Positions 45,403-57,016 of a stretch of DNA of 64,000 nt are shown here, piece after piece. Each line of letters begins with the position of its first letter. The first letter of the stretch is position 1. The notes below the pieces were generated by a model. That model had not been told where the DNA came from and made no database searches. It worked only from the letters and a program-made list of their open reading frames with translations. The translations under genes and the position numbers were made by a program. The stretch is from Pollenia angustigena (taxonomy: Eukaryota > Arthropoda > Insecta > Diptera > Polleniidae), in NCBI GenBank assembly GCA_930367215.1, contig OV884058.1, positions 217,042,208 to 217,106,207 of the forward strand, read 5' to 3'.

Positions 45403-46097
45403 TTATATCACACGAATGTCAAAAACATGACCTAGAGGACTGCCAAAGACCATTAATTTTGTCTTAGCAAGACTTATAGTAAAATTATTCTCTGTCATGT
45501 TTGTCACTGTTTCCAACACATCCAAGTATTGTTTTTCCTTGCTTAAAAGAATCTGAATATTATCAGCAAAGATAAATGGTTTACATATACATGAATTTAC
45601 AATAGTTAGCGTTAGGTTGTTTAAATATAATACAAATAAAAGCGGACCAATAACCGAGCCCTGTGGCACCCCAAAATTTACATTTTTAGTTTCAGAAGTA
45701 ACACCATTACTGTCTACAAATTGAGCACGATCAGACAAGTATGAATATATTAGTTTACAGGCTTGCCTTGAACATTTCAATTCTGTGTAAAGTTTTTTAA
45801 TCATCATGCCTCGATCAATACAATCAAACGCTTTAGAAAGATCTAACGATATCAACATATTTACCCGACCTTCATTCAAATTCCTCCTAATTTCATCATT
45901 TATTTCTGTCAAAAGTAACGACGTATTACAGCCCTTTCCGTAAGCATACTGGCAGGTGTCTATAAGTTTATTCTCTTCTAAATAAGAAAGCATTTTGAGT
46001 TTAAGCAATTGTTCTACTATTTTAGATAAAACCGGCAAGATACAAATTGGTCTCAAATTATCAATGGAGGATCTAGAGCCACACTTAGGTATAGGAA
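45403..46097 (-). pseudogene. LINE reverse transcriptase, palm and beyond
   Basis: Resumes with the P-I-P-K motif, then LRPICILPVLSKIVEQLL, ISLDLSKAFDCIDR (motif A with the catalytic Asp) and FGVPQGSVIGPLLFVLYLNN (motif B). The usual Y-A-D-D is FADN here, so the second catalytic Asp is lost. The frame ends early after KTKLMVFGSP. Confidence 0.9.
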
Positions 46098-46321
46098 CAG
46101 TGTTACCACCAGCAAAATTCAAAATTACACTTGAGATGAAGTAAAATTTCCCGATTTAAATGAAATTACACCTGATATAAAATTTAAGTTTTATTAAATA
46201 AAAATACATTTACAAAGAAGCAAAAACACAACAAACTCTTTGAAAAAAGATCAATATTAGTCAAACTGTTAAGATTCTTATTGTTATTTTAAATAAATAA
46301 ACAAAAATAACTTTAAAGACA

Positions 46322-46474
46322 AACACTCAATTTACATGATGACTTTTATGACGTCCAATTTTATGACGTCCAATTTGTTTTCTCTTCCTCTTTCTTCTCT
46401 ACACCGCTTGCTACCAAACAAAAAATGACGTCTAAACTTGGACGTCATAAAATTCATCATGTAAATTGAGTGTT
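46322..46474. mobile_element. Palindromic MITE inside the hAT
   Basis: AACACTCAATTTACATGATG and CATCATGTAAATTGAGTGTT are inverted. Arms continue with TATGACGTCCAA/TTGGACGTCATA. Confidence 0.8.
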
Positions 46475-47409
46475 AAAAACAATTCATAAAACATAAAAAA
46501 AAATCCTAAAATAATAAGTTGAACTTCCACATTTGGTTTCATATATCTAAGGAAGGTTCAAAGTGTCCATTGCCCAGTGATGTTATACGTAGGGAAAAAT
46601 CCCTATTCGTAGGGATTTTCTTCTTAAAAAATTGGCGGTAGGGTAAAAGGACAGATTTTTTAAAATCAATAAAATGTAGGGTCTTTTCAAAAATGCAGCA
46701 AACTGTATATATTTGGCAATCATTTTCGATTTTTGACAACATACTAATATAATTTTGGACAGGGCAACATTACAAATTTTGAAATTTCTTTGGGTGATCG
46801 CTTACCGCCATTTCAACTTTGATCTAAAGGTAAATTTGTAAAACTCTCTTTTACAAGAATGGAAATGCTTTGAAATTAAAAAAGGCAATAAAAGCAATAA
46901 CTATAAAATTTGCTGAAGATGGGAATCAAAATGATTTGGATAAAAGTGACAATTTTAATGAAAATTTCATTTTCCGCATTTAGTCAAAATTAGCTATCTT
47001 TGATTTATCACTGCCACATGCCAATACAGATGGCAAAAGGTTTTTTCTATCATTGATATTATTTTTTTGGCTTATTTTTTAGCCAATTTTTTATTTCTTC
47101 GGTAATGAATCATATATAAATCTTTTTTTACTCGCTCTAGTGATTAATCACTAAAAGTGATCTAAGAAGACTCGTTTAGGTGATTCTTACAAAAAATAAT
47201 CATCTAAATGCTAACTGGGAACAACTTTAAATAATATTTATGTATGTATAGTAATACAAATGGTTTTATTTGTAAATTTAAAAAGTTGTAGGGATTTTTG
47301 TAGAGACAATTTTTTAACGCGTAGGAAAAAATATGGATTTTTTTTGGTCTGCGTAAAGCCTTTTCAAAAAAACCGTATAACATCACTGCCGTGATGTTAT
47401 AATGGGTGT

Positions 47410-47790
47410 TTTCTTTAGCGCCGTAGAGCTTACGAAAGGTTAGCTGTCAAACGAACTGTCATACTGCTTTTACTTTTCGCTCAGGCACATCATCATGAAT
47501 AGATTCATGCTTGAACAACGCCACCAAATTATCCAAATTTACTTTGTAAATCAGCCATCGATTTTCGCAACTTATAGGCGACTTCATGAAGGCGATGTGT
47601 TGATTAAGAGAAAATAAACTGTCAATTAGACTTCAATGACGTGCGATGTGACACCTTATGATTGTTTTTCGTAGGGCTGCGGAGTCACCGGCTAATGCTG
47701 ATAAACCAACGACAATTGACGTCTTGGAGGTCAACATTGTTCATTCAAATAAAATTGGACGTCTGCGATGCGTTTCGTCAAGGACAGGCA
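47410..47790 (+). pseudogene. Mariner-type transposase N-terminal relic
   Basis: A short frame at 47495-47617 reads MNRFMLEQRHQIIQIYF then a helix-turn-helix-like continuation, the N-terminal pattern (E-Q-R-x-x-I-I-x-x-Y) of a mariner-related insect transposase group. Downstream, a block near 47665 reads RRAAESPANADK. The upstream ATGGGTGTTTTCTTTAGCG could be its TIR. Stops and deletions throughout; no DDD/E motif seen. Confidence 0.5.
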
Positions 47791-48447
47791 CGGTGTCTAT
47801 TTGTTTGAAATTAGTTTCAACTGGTAAAGCCGTGTATTAATCTGCGATTAAAATTAATTTTTTTTGTATTGTCTACCATTTTAAGTTTCATGGTCTTAAA
47901 AAATATCCTTTATACCTTATTTAGTAAACAAAATGACTGCAGAGTTTTATAAAACTGACCCTTTCGTAATTCAGATTTACAGCTGTAAAGGGCATTAAAT
48001 ATTCTTCGAAATAATCATTAAAAAGTTGCAAGATAAAAATAAAATTAATTATATTTTGCAATATTGGAGACATATCTAACCCAGGCTAGTTTTTAGTTTG
48101 AATATTTTTTTTCAATAAACTTCAGGTTCTAATCACTATGATAGGCATCTTTATCCAAATCTAAAGGTTACATCTTTCGAAATGCATTACCAAATTTTAG
48201 AAAATATATATTTAGTGATTAAAGTCTTTTCTTTAAAGTACACCGAGACTTTGGTTCAGAAACTGTGCATTTTTAAGCAACAATATTTAAAAAGAAATAA
48301 ATTTCATCAATGCAATCGAATCTTGATTTTATTTGGGTATCTTAAGTAAGAATTTCAAATTACACCTAAGAGAAATTACCCACGCTCTACCCACGACAGT
48401 AAAAATTATACCAAATTCGAGTAATTACCCACAAAGTGGCAACACTG

Positions 48448-48756
48448 TATAGGAACTACTCTCGAGATTTTCCAGGAAGATGGATATGTAGAAGTTGTAA
48501 TAATAGTATTTACTACATGCAAAAAATGCCTATAAATTAAAGGAAAAAAAACCTTTATACATTTTAAAGGAATACCATTAACCCCAACCGAATTTGATTT
48601 GACTCTCCCAAAGGCGTACACCAGTTCAGCCTCAGTCACATTACTAAATGAAAATCCTAAATTTTCACCAAAATCCATAAAATTAACTGCAGATGAATTG
48701 CCCTCCCTAGACCTCACAAAGAAATTATTAACCTCACTTACTTTATGATCAATCAA
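48448..48756 (-). pseudogene. LINE reverse transcriptase, N-terminal part
   Basis: Contains VKSNSVGVNGIPLKCIKVFF (RT fingers, usual K-S-x-G-x-D/N-G-I-P) and YPSSWKISRVVPI. The frame is cut at the Ile by the hAT insertion; the next residues are encoded from 46097 down. Confidence 0.85.
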
Positions 48757-48870
48757 ATTATTTCATGGAGCCAAACAACCAGCATTTTTAAGAGTCTTCC
48801 ATAGGTCCGCATTATTTATACCATCAAACAGTTTTAAAGAATTAATTCTCCTATATTTTCTTATTTTTCT

Positions 48871-49468
48871 TTAAACCCTATTGCGGTACTTACAATAGGT
48901 TCGCCAGTTTTCACAGCTGGGGTCTTCAAGATAACTTTTGTACGCCAAATCCCTTAATGAGGTAATATCTACAATCTCACTTGACTTCATCCATGCATTT
49001 TTAAAAGATCTGTGTTTACGACGGACTATAGGAACATAGGAATAAGCCATATTTAGAAAGTTATTTAATGTCTCAATTTTAAAATTAACGTCATTTGTGT
49101 TATACAACAATGATAAATCATATGTGCTAAAAAAACTGTTAAGTCCATTCCAGTCCATATTATTTCCATATTATTATATCACCACCTACCATAAAATAGT
49201 CAATTAGTGATGAAGATTGATGATTCACATCAAAATGAGCGGGTATGTTGTTGTGAAGAACGGTCAGACTGTTTTGAATACAAAAAGTTCTAACAAAATT
49301 TGATTTAGCCACATCGAAGAGATTTAGATTAAAATCACCAACTATTTCATTGTACTGAAGAAACAAATGTTCATGTAAAATCATGTAGAAAATCATTAAA
49401 AAAATAACGTTTCCCTGTTTGTCATCTTTCGGAAACAAAAATAATACTGATTTTATCCAACTCAACAA
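48871..49468 (-). pseudogene. LINE endonuclease (C-terminal part) and linker
   Basis: VGDFNLNLFD and SSLIDYFMV are the conserved late motifs of APE-type LINE endonucleases. After a frame break the linker follows with WMKSSEIVDITSLRDLAYKS and CENWRTYCKYRNRV, the segment normally placed between endonuclease and RT. The early endonuclease motifs are missing. An extra frameshift lies near 49160. Confidence 0.8.
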
Positions 49469-49706
49469 AAGATGAGAACATTTAATTCCGTTTGGCTAAA
49501 AAAAAACAAGTAAGAGTTATATAAATAATGTTCTTTAATTTCGTCAAGCCGAAGAATATGACAAAATCAAAAAATTAATATATGTTATAAGTCCGTTTCC
49601 TCTTTTGCCAAAGTTGATGTTTGAAATTCGTTTTATAATTTTATAATCTTTGCTTTTACTGAAGAAGCGTTGAGTCTACTAGTTTGTTTCCTTATTTGAG
49701 CGGCAT

Positions 49707-50011
49707 CCCAGTTGGCCACGGCTTTAAGACATCCTCGAAGACGGATGCACGACAATGTTAATACCTACACGACATGTGAGGGACAGCGGGAACAAATCGT
49801 CCACGACATTTTCGAACAAGTGTCGCGAAAATCGTGCACGACATAAAGAAAAACAATGTCGCCTACTTTATCATTAACGACTACCTGCATTACAATGTCG
49901 TCTATTTCGACGTCCACGACAAAAATATATTTTTTTCCTTACCTCCATACAAAAATCCCCACTGTGTGTCGCTCAAACTGTCGTGCAACGGCAATCTGGC
50001 CAACTGGGAAA
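49707..50011. mobile_element. MITE with CCCAGTTGGCC ends
   Basis: CCCAGTTGGCC and GGCCAACTGGG are inverted. The interior repeats ACGACATT/AATGTCGT words. Plus-strand open frames here are chance frames. Confidence 0.7.
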
Positions 50012-50019
50012 GCAATGCC

Positions 50020-51480
50020 TACATACATACTAGACATTGAGCTTTTAAAATCGATTTTTTTTTATTTTTACCAAAATTTTGGCAATTTTTAATTTTAATC
50101 TTAATTCAATCGATAAATTATAGGCATGAACAATAAAACTTATTTTTTTGTGTGCGTTCATACGTCTGTACATATGCTTATGCATTTTTCTTAGTCTAAA
50201 GTTGTGGTTTTACGTATTAATTTATTAGTAGCTTTCCAATTTTAATATATGGGCTCTTGTTCTTCGAAATTAAAGTCATCAATGGACAGTGAACAAAACA
50301 TATCTAAACTAAACATGAAAGACAGAGCTTCGTGAAAATCAACATATGTATTATAGAAACACAACAGGTGAATTAAGCCATGACATTCGTGTGGAAATAC
50401 GCTAATATTCAAACAGACCAGTGTGTGAACGATATTTAAATCTAGTTATAAGTAGAGTAAAAAAACAAAAAGTATGTAATTTATCCTATCAAATACGAAA
50501 TAACAAGGTAATATCCCTGCATATTTCTGACATCAACGATGTGCAATCGTTTGTTTTCTATAACTTGCTTAATAGTAACATAGCAAAGAAACAGTCGCCA
50601 CCGATCAGGAAATATTTTCATAATACTTTGAAATACTATCCATACATTCAGACTTGTCACAGAAATCCATTCCGCCAAAAGAGATTTCGTTTTATGTGAA
50701 GCAAGATCCGACACCACTTCCATTTTCGATCAGAATTAATTTGTGTGACAGGACTGATTGACTATACAAGAATACAATTTTAATTTGTAAAATGTACATG
50801 CACTGGTTCCTCTAAAGACCGTCTCAAAATTTACACATTACATTGTGTAAATTCATATCTTCCCACTGTAAAAATCTTATTTCAATTTCTCTAGTAGTTT
50901 GCCAAAAAAATGCTGTTGTATCCACCTTTGTGATATAAGGTTTAAGTTTGCAAATTAAAATTAAACGATTTTGAAATCGATTTTGAGGTTCGATTAATCG
51001 ATTTCAAAAACCGAAGTAAAAAAAGTCGATCGAAAAATCGAAAATCGATTTTGAAATCCATTTACCATTCCCTTATACATACGTACTTGTACATAAATAA
51101 CTTTTGGACGTACATACCAGAGAATGACAACAAGTACCCATAAGAATAATATACAGAGGTATTTATCCACGCTTTTCGTTATTGTGTATACACATATTTA
51201 TAACGCAAAAAGTATGGTTATTACTTATACTTATGCACGGCAATATCTCAACGCAACCACATTCAGTTAACAAAAATACATGAATATTATGCAGATGTTA
51301 TTCAATACCCATGAATGTGTTTTGGTTATCTGCCATACAAATAAAATATCCATGTTTAAAAAAAATACCTTCAGTATTTTTGGCACTTCTGTGTAAAAAT
51401 GAAAAAAAAAATTTACCAAAAATGTGCTTTGTCACTAGGCAGGTATGGGACTATGTACATATTATTTATGATATTTAAAA
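50020..51480. other. No gene recognised
   Basis: Contains open frames at 50421-50699 (plus) and 50481-50723 (minus) that overlap each other. Neither resembles a known protein to me. Near 50960-51060 there are several AAATCGATTTTGA-type words, a short repeat fragment. Confidence 0.4.
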
Positions 51481-51754
51481 TAAATTTGTCCGTTACATCA
51501 GCAGTAAAACTACACATAAGCTATACATTTTTATAAAAATAGGACCACGAGGGGTGGGAAGGAGCAATTTCTGCTCTCCGAAGCTATCTGACAGATTTTA
51601 ATGAAATTTAAAACATAAATAGATTCATATTTATATAGACACTTGAGCTATGTATTTATTTTAAAAATAGGATAACGAGGCGAGATAGGGAGCAATTTAT
51701 TCCTCTCCAAAACTATTTAATAGATTTCAATAAAATTTAAAAAATATAAAAAAT

Positions 51755-52236
51755 AACCACAATACTAATTATTGTTAAAGCTAAGGCACGAGCTCTATGT
51801 GTACATTTGTCCTTCAGGTTGTGCTGAAAAAGGTCAACAGAAAAGAGAAGGACAAAGTGAAAAACAAAAAAATGTACTTGGACTTCAAGAAAAATTCTTG
51901 ACGAAAGTACGAAAAAACGGAAGTAAAGGAAAAAACATGTAAAATCAATTAGGATGGATAATCATTCAGGAAAGCAAATTTCGTTCTACCAAATGTTAAA
52001 ATACAATTTGGTTTAAGGATTGATGTTTGACTAGTGACGTCAGCAGTCGTCGATGGCTGCGAGTGTAAGACGGCAAATCCATCTGAGGAGATCGAGTGGT
52101 TGCGATCGAAACATGTCATGGTAACCTGCCGGCCAGGGTTAGAATTAAATTTCATGAACTTAAGCCTAATTAAAAATATTGAAAATTTGGATTGAAAAAC
52201 CATAAATAGTTCAACAAAATAACCACAATACTAAAT
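51755..52236 (-). repeat. Reverse-oriented copy of the 28378-29300 element
   Basis: Matches the 28.4-29.2 kb unit base for base over long stretches (for example GACGTCAGCAGTCGTCGATG, GAAAAATTCTTGACGAAAGT). It begins and ends with AATAACCACAATACTAA, so it has short terminal direct repeats. The stretch around the GGGGCTCGAACCCC hairpin is deleted here, leaving GGCCAGGGTTAGAATT. Confidence 0.75.
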
Positions 52237-52300
52237 AAAGGTTTTTATTTATTTGGACACATTAGCTATGTATTTTTTTCAAACTATGACCACGAGGGCA

Positions 52301-52496
52301 AATTGCTGTTTAACAAAGTTTTTTTAATTATTGTTATTGTGTTTGGCGTATTTAAAATACGCCTACGACTATTTGGTTATACTTTAAAGAGAACGTGAAT
52401 TTGTTTTCTTTAATCTATTACCAAACAGTCGTAGGCGTATTTTAAATACCCCAAACACAATAACAATAATTAAAAAAACTTTGTTAAACAGCAATT
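52301..52496. repeat. Long near-perfect hairpin
   Basis: AATTGCTGTTTAACAAAGTT to ATACGCCTACGACT is followed, after a loop of about 50 bases, by its inverse. Each arm is about 75 bases with one or two mismatches. Probably a MITE without a resolved TSD. Confidence 0.85.
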
Positions 52497-52620
52497 GTAA
52501 CACACATGCACAGCAACATGTGACATGAAAAGTTTACAAGTCAGATGTAAAAAAAAAAATGTCGTGTACATGTATCTTAAGCAAACGCTATAAATAAATA
52601 TGTATTGAGTGGTTGTTTCA

Positions 52621-52903
52621 CTCTTTCTTATTAGCACAACATACAAATCAATACTTACATGCATACATAAAAAACAATATCTTTCATCTCGTGTTGCTAC
52701 CTATGCTACGTGCGTGTGACAGCAACAAGTGGTTCTACGATATTTTTATTTTTGCATGTAAAAACCCTTTACGCATCCGCACAATTTTTTTGCACTTATC
52801 GCTGTCACACACACAAAGCATAGGTAGACGACACGAGATGGAAGATTGTTTTTTATGTTGCATGAAAGTATGGATTTGTATGTTGTGTTAATATGAAAGA
52901 GTA
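52621..52903. mobile_element. MITE with about 80-base inverted arms
   Basis: TCTTTCTTATTAGCACAACA...AGCATAG-type arms, including ATCTTTCATCTCGTGTTGCT and its inverse AGACGACACGAGATGGAAGA. Imperfect, suggesting age. Confidence 0.7.
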
Positions 52904-53432
52904 TAACTAACCGCTACTTAATACATTTAGCGCTTACTTAGACGCCTTTCTGTAACGTTTTAGAATTCAAACATTTATTTTTAATAAGTTGTAAAGAAGA
53001 GCTTTTCTTTAAAAATTTCATCCAGTGTATGTATGTATGTAGCAAATGAAAAATTATAAATTTAAAGTATGGAAAATAATCAAGAAATTTTAGAGAAAAT
53101 AAATGATTTTGGAGAGGCATAAGTCGCCCCCTATCTCCCCTCGTTATCCTAATTTTTTTAAAAATACATAGCTTATGTGTCTACAAAAATATGTATCTAT
53201 CTATGTTTTAAATATCATTAAAATCTGTTAGATAGTTTTGGAGAGGCAGAAAATACCCTTGAGCGTCCCTCGGGGTCCTATTTTTAAAAAAATATATAAA
53301 GCTTGTGTGTTCATATTAATATGGATATATCTATGTTTGAAACTTTATTAAGATCTGTTAGATAGTTTCGGAGAAGCAGAAATTGCCGCCAACCGCCCCT
53401 CGTTGTTCTAATAAAATAAGCTTATCGCCTTA

Positions 53433-53490
53433 AGCTTCGTACAGACGATGGTCAGATCTTACAATGTTGTCATTAAAATTGCCTAAGGGC
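53433..53490. repeat. One end of the MITE family seen whole at 61342-61526
   Basis: AAGCTTCGTACAGACGATGG followed by TCAGATCTTACAATGTTGTC. The rest of the element is absent. Confidence 0.75.
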
Positions 53491-54136
53491 TAAAAAATCA
53501 GAGCAAGTTAAACTCTCTTTTTGGTTTAAAATGTGTTTAAACCAACAAATCTTTAAATCTCCAAACATATAAACCATCTTTAAACGCATAAAATTGGGCG
53601 TTTGAACTACCAATACAGCCCATATGAGTTTGATAAGATTTATCGTAGTGCTGCCACATGTTATTGTTTTAACAACATATAATACATGGGACACTGATTT
53701 ATAGTTGTTGAGTTTAAACTCCATATATATTCAAGTTTTGTTCAACTAAACCAGCTTTTAAACCATCTTTGATTTATTAGCCATAAGCAGGGTTGTCAGA
53801 TTTTTTTGAGCTCCATCGCCAAACCGGATGTCGTAAATCGCCAAACGTCAATTTTGTTCAGTTTTCGACATCTTTTTATTTTTTAATTAAATTTTGCATA
53901 CAAAAAAAAGCTGATATAATATTGCAGTCAAAAATCGCCAACAACTGAGAAAAAATACAAAAAATCGCCGAAAGAAATTTTGTTTAGTAACTGTTATTTT
54001 TTTTAAAATAACATAAAATGGAGATCATTTATTCAGTTAAAAAAAACTTAAATTAAGCACACAAGTCTATAAGATCACTTCAGGCTCATCGATTTCATTA
54101 CTATTGTTTTGACCTGCATACGTACTATTAGATTTA

Positions 54137-55250
54137 AGGCTCAGTTAGGCGAACGTTGCTGTACCGTAGATGTACTGTATCAATCAGCTGTTCGCTTTTT
54201 GTTATATGAAAACCAATACAAAAACTTACCGAAATGCAATGTACCGTAGTTGCAACGTACCAATCTGTATAAAATAGAATTTCATGCCGTTGTTACGTGG
54301 CATTTGTAAGACAGTGATGGGCGGCTTGTATGTTACATTGAATGCGGGTAATTTTGCTCTTTTTTTTTTTTGGTACTTTTTTAGTATATCTATGGAATTG
54401 CGACAAAACAACTTACATTACAACATATTTCCAAATATACATATGTTTAGATGTTTAAAATAAACAAATGCATATACACATCCAATGAAAAAGGGAAACA
54501 TATAAAAGACATTAAATGGTATCAAAACCTTGTTTGGTGTATGCACATTTACAATATATGTATGCTAAAAATGTATATATGCTAAAATACAAATTTATTT
54601 ATTGCAAATTTATAATATAAATATTAAATTATTAACATTTTTACATACACAAAATACTGTTTTAATACCATTTAAATCACGTGGTACCTTTTCTGCACAA
54701 CGGTCACCATTTGAACATTTTTGATTCCCATCACTGTGTGTTTTGTTTTATGTACCCTGCAAATAAAATTGGACCACCTGACCCATTTTGATAAAATGGA
54801 CTACTCCATGGACTAGTCCGATGTAATGCAAGCATGGACCATGCCATTGTTAAAAAGTGTTTGTAGTGAGACGACATGTCTTCGTTTTTTAACGACATGC
54901 TTTCGTGTTTAAACGACTTCAAAACTAATCCTCTTGAGTATACCATGGAGTAGTTTTAAAACTACTCCTTACTGGTCCAAAGGTGGGTTATATACCATGG
55001 AGTAGTTTTAAAACTACTCCTTAGTGGTCCAAAGGTGGGTTATATGGTCCTCTCCTAGGACATCGTAATGTTAAATAGACCAGGTTTTTTCCATACGTTT
55101 GGGTTACTTGTGGACTAGTCCTGGTCCCTTGTGGACTACTCTTTACACGCGTGTTTGGACTGGTCCTATTATTTGCAGGGAAGTGCACCAACGTGCTTCC
55201 AGTACGGTGCGTTACATTACGGGTACAGCAACGTTCGCCTAACTGAGCCT
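54137..55250. mobile_element. Harbinger-like element, TTA duplication, nested in the hAT
   Basis: AGGCTCAGTTAGGCGAACGT and ACGTTCGCCTAACTGAGCCT are perfectly inverted and continue GCTGTACCGTA/..GGTACAGC. TTA at 54134-54136 and 55251-55253. It itself carries the element at 54755-55180. Confidence 0.9.
54755..55180. mobile_element. TIR element with CCCTGCAAATAA ends, third level of nesting
   Basis: CCCTGCAAATAAAATTGGACC and GGTCCTATTATTTGCAGGG are inverted. Inside, GGTCCAAAGGTGGGTTATAT and TTTTAAAACTACTCCTTA are tandemly repeated. Shares CCTAGGACATCG.AATGTTAAA with the 37319-41088 element, so the two are relatives. Confidence 0.75.
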
Positions 55251-55257
55251 TTAAGCA

Positions 55258-55464
55258 GTGTTTAAAAAACTGCAGTCGAAGTTGAAAAGCTGCCATCTCA
55301 TCCACTTTTTCATTTGCCATTGGCCAAAAAAAAATTTTTTTTAACTTGTAATTCATTAAATGTGAATAGTCGCTGTCAAACCATATCAAAAAGCGAAAAA
55401 TTTTAGACAAATTTTCGTTTTTTGTTAGACAGGTTTTGGTTTCGACTGCAGTTTTTTAAACCTT
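55258..55464. mobile_element. Inverted-repeat element, about 200 bases
   Basis: GTTTAAAAAACTGCAGTCGA at the left and TCGACTGCAGTTTTTTAAAC at the right are inverted. TSD not resolved. It directly follows the Harbinger-like element within the hAT. Confidence 0.7.
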
Positions 55465-55879
55465 GGAATTAAAAAGTGACTGAATAATTCACTTAAAATG
55501 ATAATAAAACAAAAATCATGTGAAAAAAATTAGCCAGATTTTTTTTTTAAACTAGTAATGATAGCAAAAAAGGACAAACTGTTCAAAAATCTATAAGTAT
55601 GTATGAATATATTTATATATATTTAGCTAGAGAGGCCTTTTGTAAATAAAAGTGCAAATTTTTTATTTCAAAATCGCTGAAATAATATGATGGTAAAAAT
55701 AGCCAAGTAAATCGCCAGTTATATCAAAAATCGCCACAAAAGTCGCCAGTCGCCAAATGGAAAATCCCATCGCCAAACACGTTTCAAAATCGCCACGTTT
55801 GGCGAGAAATCGCCATATCTGACAGCCCTGGCCATAAGACAAATAACTACCGTTTAAACCAAAACATTTTTTGGAGTTT

Positions 55880-56480
55880 AAAGATTAACGGCTAATTTCA
55901 CCAAGTTCAGTTATACTTAACTATCACTATAAATGCCAATATTACAATATACAGTTATAGCAATAAAGCTGAAATTGGCCGTAATTAAATAAAAAATTGG
56001 GTTTGCTATTCAGTATCAAAAAGAAAAACACGATTTTTTCGACATTTCTTTATTTCAATGCAAGTAACATAAAATAAATACATATTTTATTTATGTCTTA
56101 TTTTATTTATCTTTTAAAACATGTACATACATACTTACATATAAATATAACAATAGTACAACAGCAACAATAACATAAATTACATATTATAAAAATTTTA
56201 AATAAATCCAAAAGTTTATTTAAAAATAGTAATTGCATGTTTTTTTTATACATACACTGTCATTCTAATATTTATTTACGCAATATGAAAAATTTTAAAA
56301 ATTTCACAAAGAAGCCAAATATTTTTGCTGTTTAAAAAAAGCGTAAAATTGCTGATGATGTATAGCCAGAGGCGTATAGAGTAGATGGAGGTAAGATTTA
56401 AAAAATCAGTAGTGAAGGATGTAGAAAAATGGACGAAATTTGTTAAATACTTTATACATACATATGTATTTCAAAAGTAT
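55880..56480. other. Short MITE relic (55885-55985), then nothing recognisable
   Basis: ACGGCTAATTTCACCAAGTT and GCTGAAATTGGCCGT form a weak inverted pair related to 7511-7624 (TTTCACCAAGTTCAGTTATA shared). The rest is AT-rich. Confidence 0.5.
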
Positions 56481-56663
56481 GTTTGTAATGTATGTTAGGA
56501 TGACCGTTAAAATCAAAAGTTGGATTTCTTTGGGTCTCGCCCACCAATTTGGTGGGTCTTGGTGAAAAAAAACTGCAAAATTTTTTTTTAGCACGATCGA
56601 CAAAGGCAAAGCCGTTCCTCACGCCCACCAAAGTTTGAAATCTGACTTGTGTTTCATTACTTA

Positions 56664-57016
56664 AGGCCAGATTACACTATTATACTTTGTATTAATACAT
56701 GTCAAAAACTCAAGTAATATGACAAAGTGTGATAGTCTGAATGCAATGTGTCACGAAAGTGACAAGTATTAAGAAAAAAGTTTGACATCCCATACGACTT
56801 CATCGTTTTTTGAAAAATTTCTAAACAATAATACTTTTCATTGGATCAGGGTTGCATTTTATTTCATGTGTGAGTGTTAATACTTTGTGTGATGATGTGA
56901 ACACAAACTGTCATGTTACATTAGATTTTTTGACAGTCGCAACAAAACTCATTAGATTTCTATCTCACAAAGTATTATGGAATACGTAAGACTTGTGAGA
57001 TAGTGTAATCTAGGCT
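56664..57016. mobile_element. Harbinger-like MITE with TTA duplication
   Basis: AGGCCAGATTACACTAT and ATAGTGTAATCTAGGCT, TTA at 56661-56663 and 57017-57019. Inner arms AATACTTTGT/ACAAAGTATT continue the symmetry. Confidence 0.85.

Larger units (their letters stand above)
46098..48447. mobile_element. hAT element inserted in the LINE, 8-bp TSD
   Basis: Ends CAGTGTTACCACC and GTGGCAACACTG. Exact TATAGGAA at 46090-46097 and 48448-48455. The RT frame is continuous when one duplication copy and the element are left out. Subterminal AAATTACACCT/AGGTGTAATTT-like words on both sides. No hAT transposase inside; it carries a palindromic MITE and a mariner-type fragment instead. Confidence 0.95.
44450..49490 (-). 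mobile_element. LINE retrotransposon, minus strand, split by a hAT
   Basis: Reading from 49490 down: endonuclease end, linker, RT first half, a 2.35-kb hAT (46098-48447), RT second half, C-terminal domain. About 2.6 kb of LINE sequence is left. It is truncated inside the endonuclease. Multiple frameshifts make it inactive. Most likely a Jockey/CR1-type element. Confidence 0.85.
51530..53410. mobile_element. Foldback-like element with arms of about 130-bp tandem repeats
   Basis: The left arm (51530-51740, two units) and right arm (53105-53410, three units, at 53107, 53236 and 53366) are inverse copies of a unit containing TCTGTTAGATAGTTTTGGAGAGGCA and TTTTTAAAAATACATAGCTTATGTGT in split form. 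A further half unit is at 52240-52280. The centre contains three other elements (51755-52236, 52301-52496, 52621-52903). Tandem-repeat inverted arms are the hallmark of foldback elements. Confidence 0.6.
53788..55830. mobile_element. hAT element with 8-bp TSD and nested elements
   Basis: Ends CAGGGTTGTCAGATTTTTT and ATATCTGACAGCCCTG. Exact GCCATAAG at 53780-53787 and 55831-55838. Many ATCGCCAAA/TTTGGCGAT words near both ends are probable binding repeats. No transposase; contains the Harbinger-like element 54137-55250 and an inverted-repeat element at about 55258-55464. Confidence 0.95.

Noticed and set aside
49834..50092. Plus-strand frames inside the CCCAGTTGGCC element
   Set aside because: Composed of the MITE's repeated ACGACATT words.
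50421..50723. Overlapping plus and minus open frames as host genes
   Set aside because: No recognisable family, no supporting splice signals, and typical length for chance frames here.
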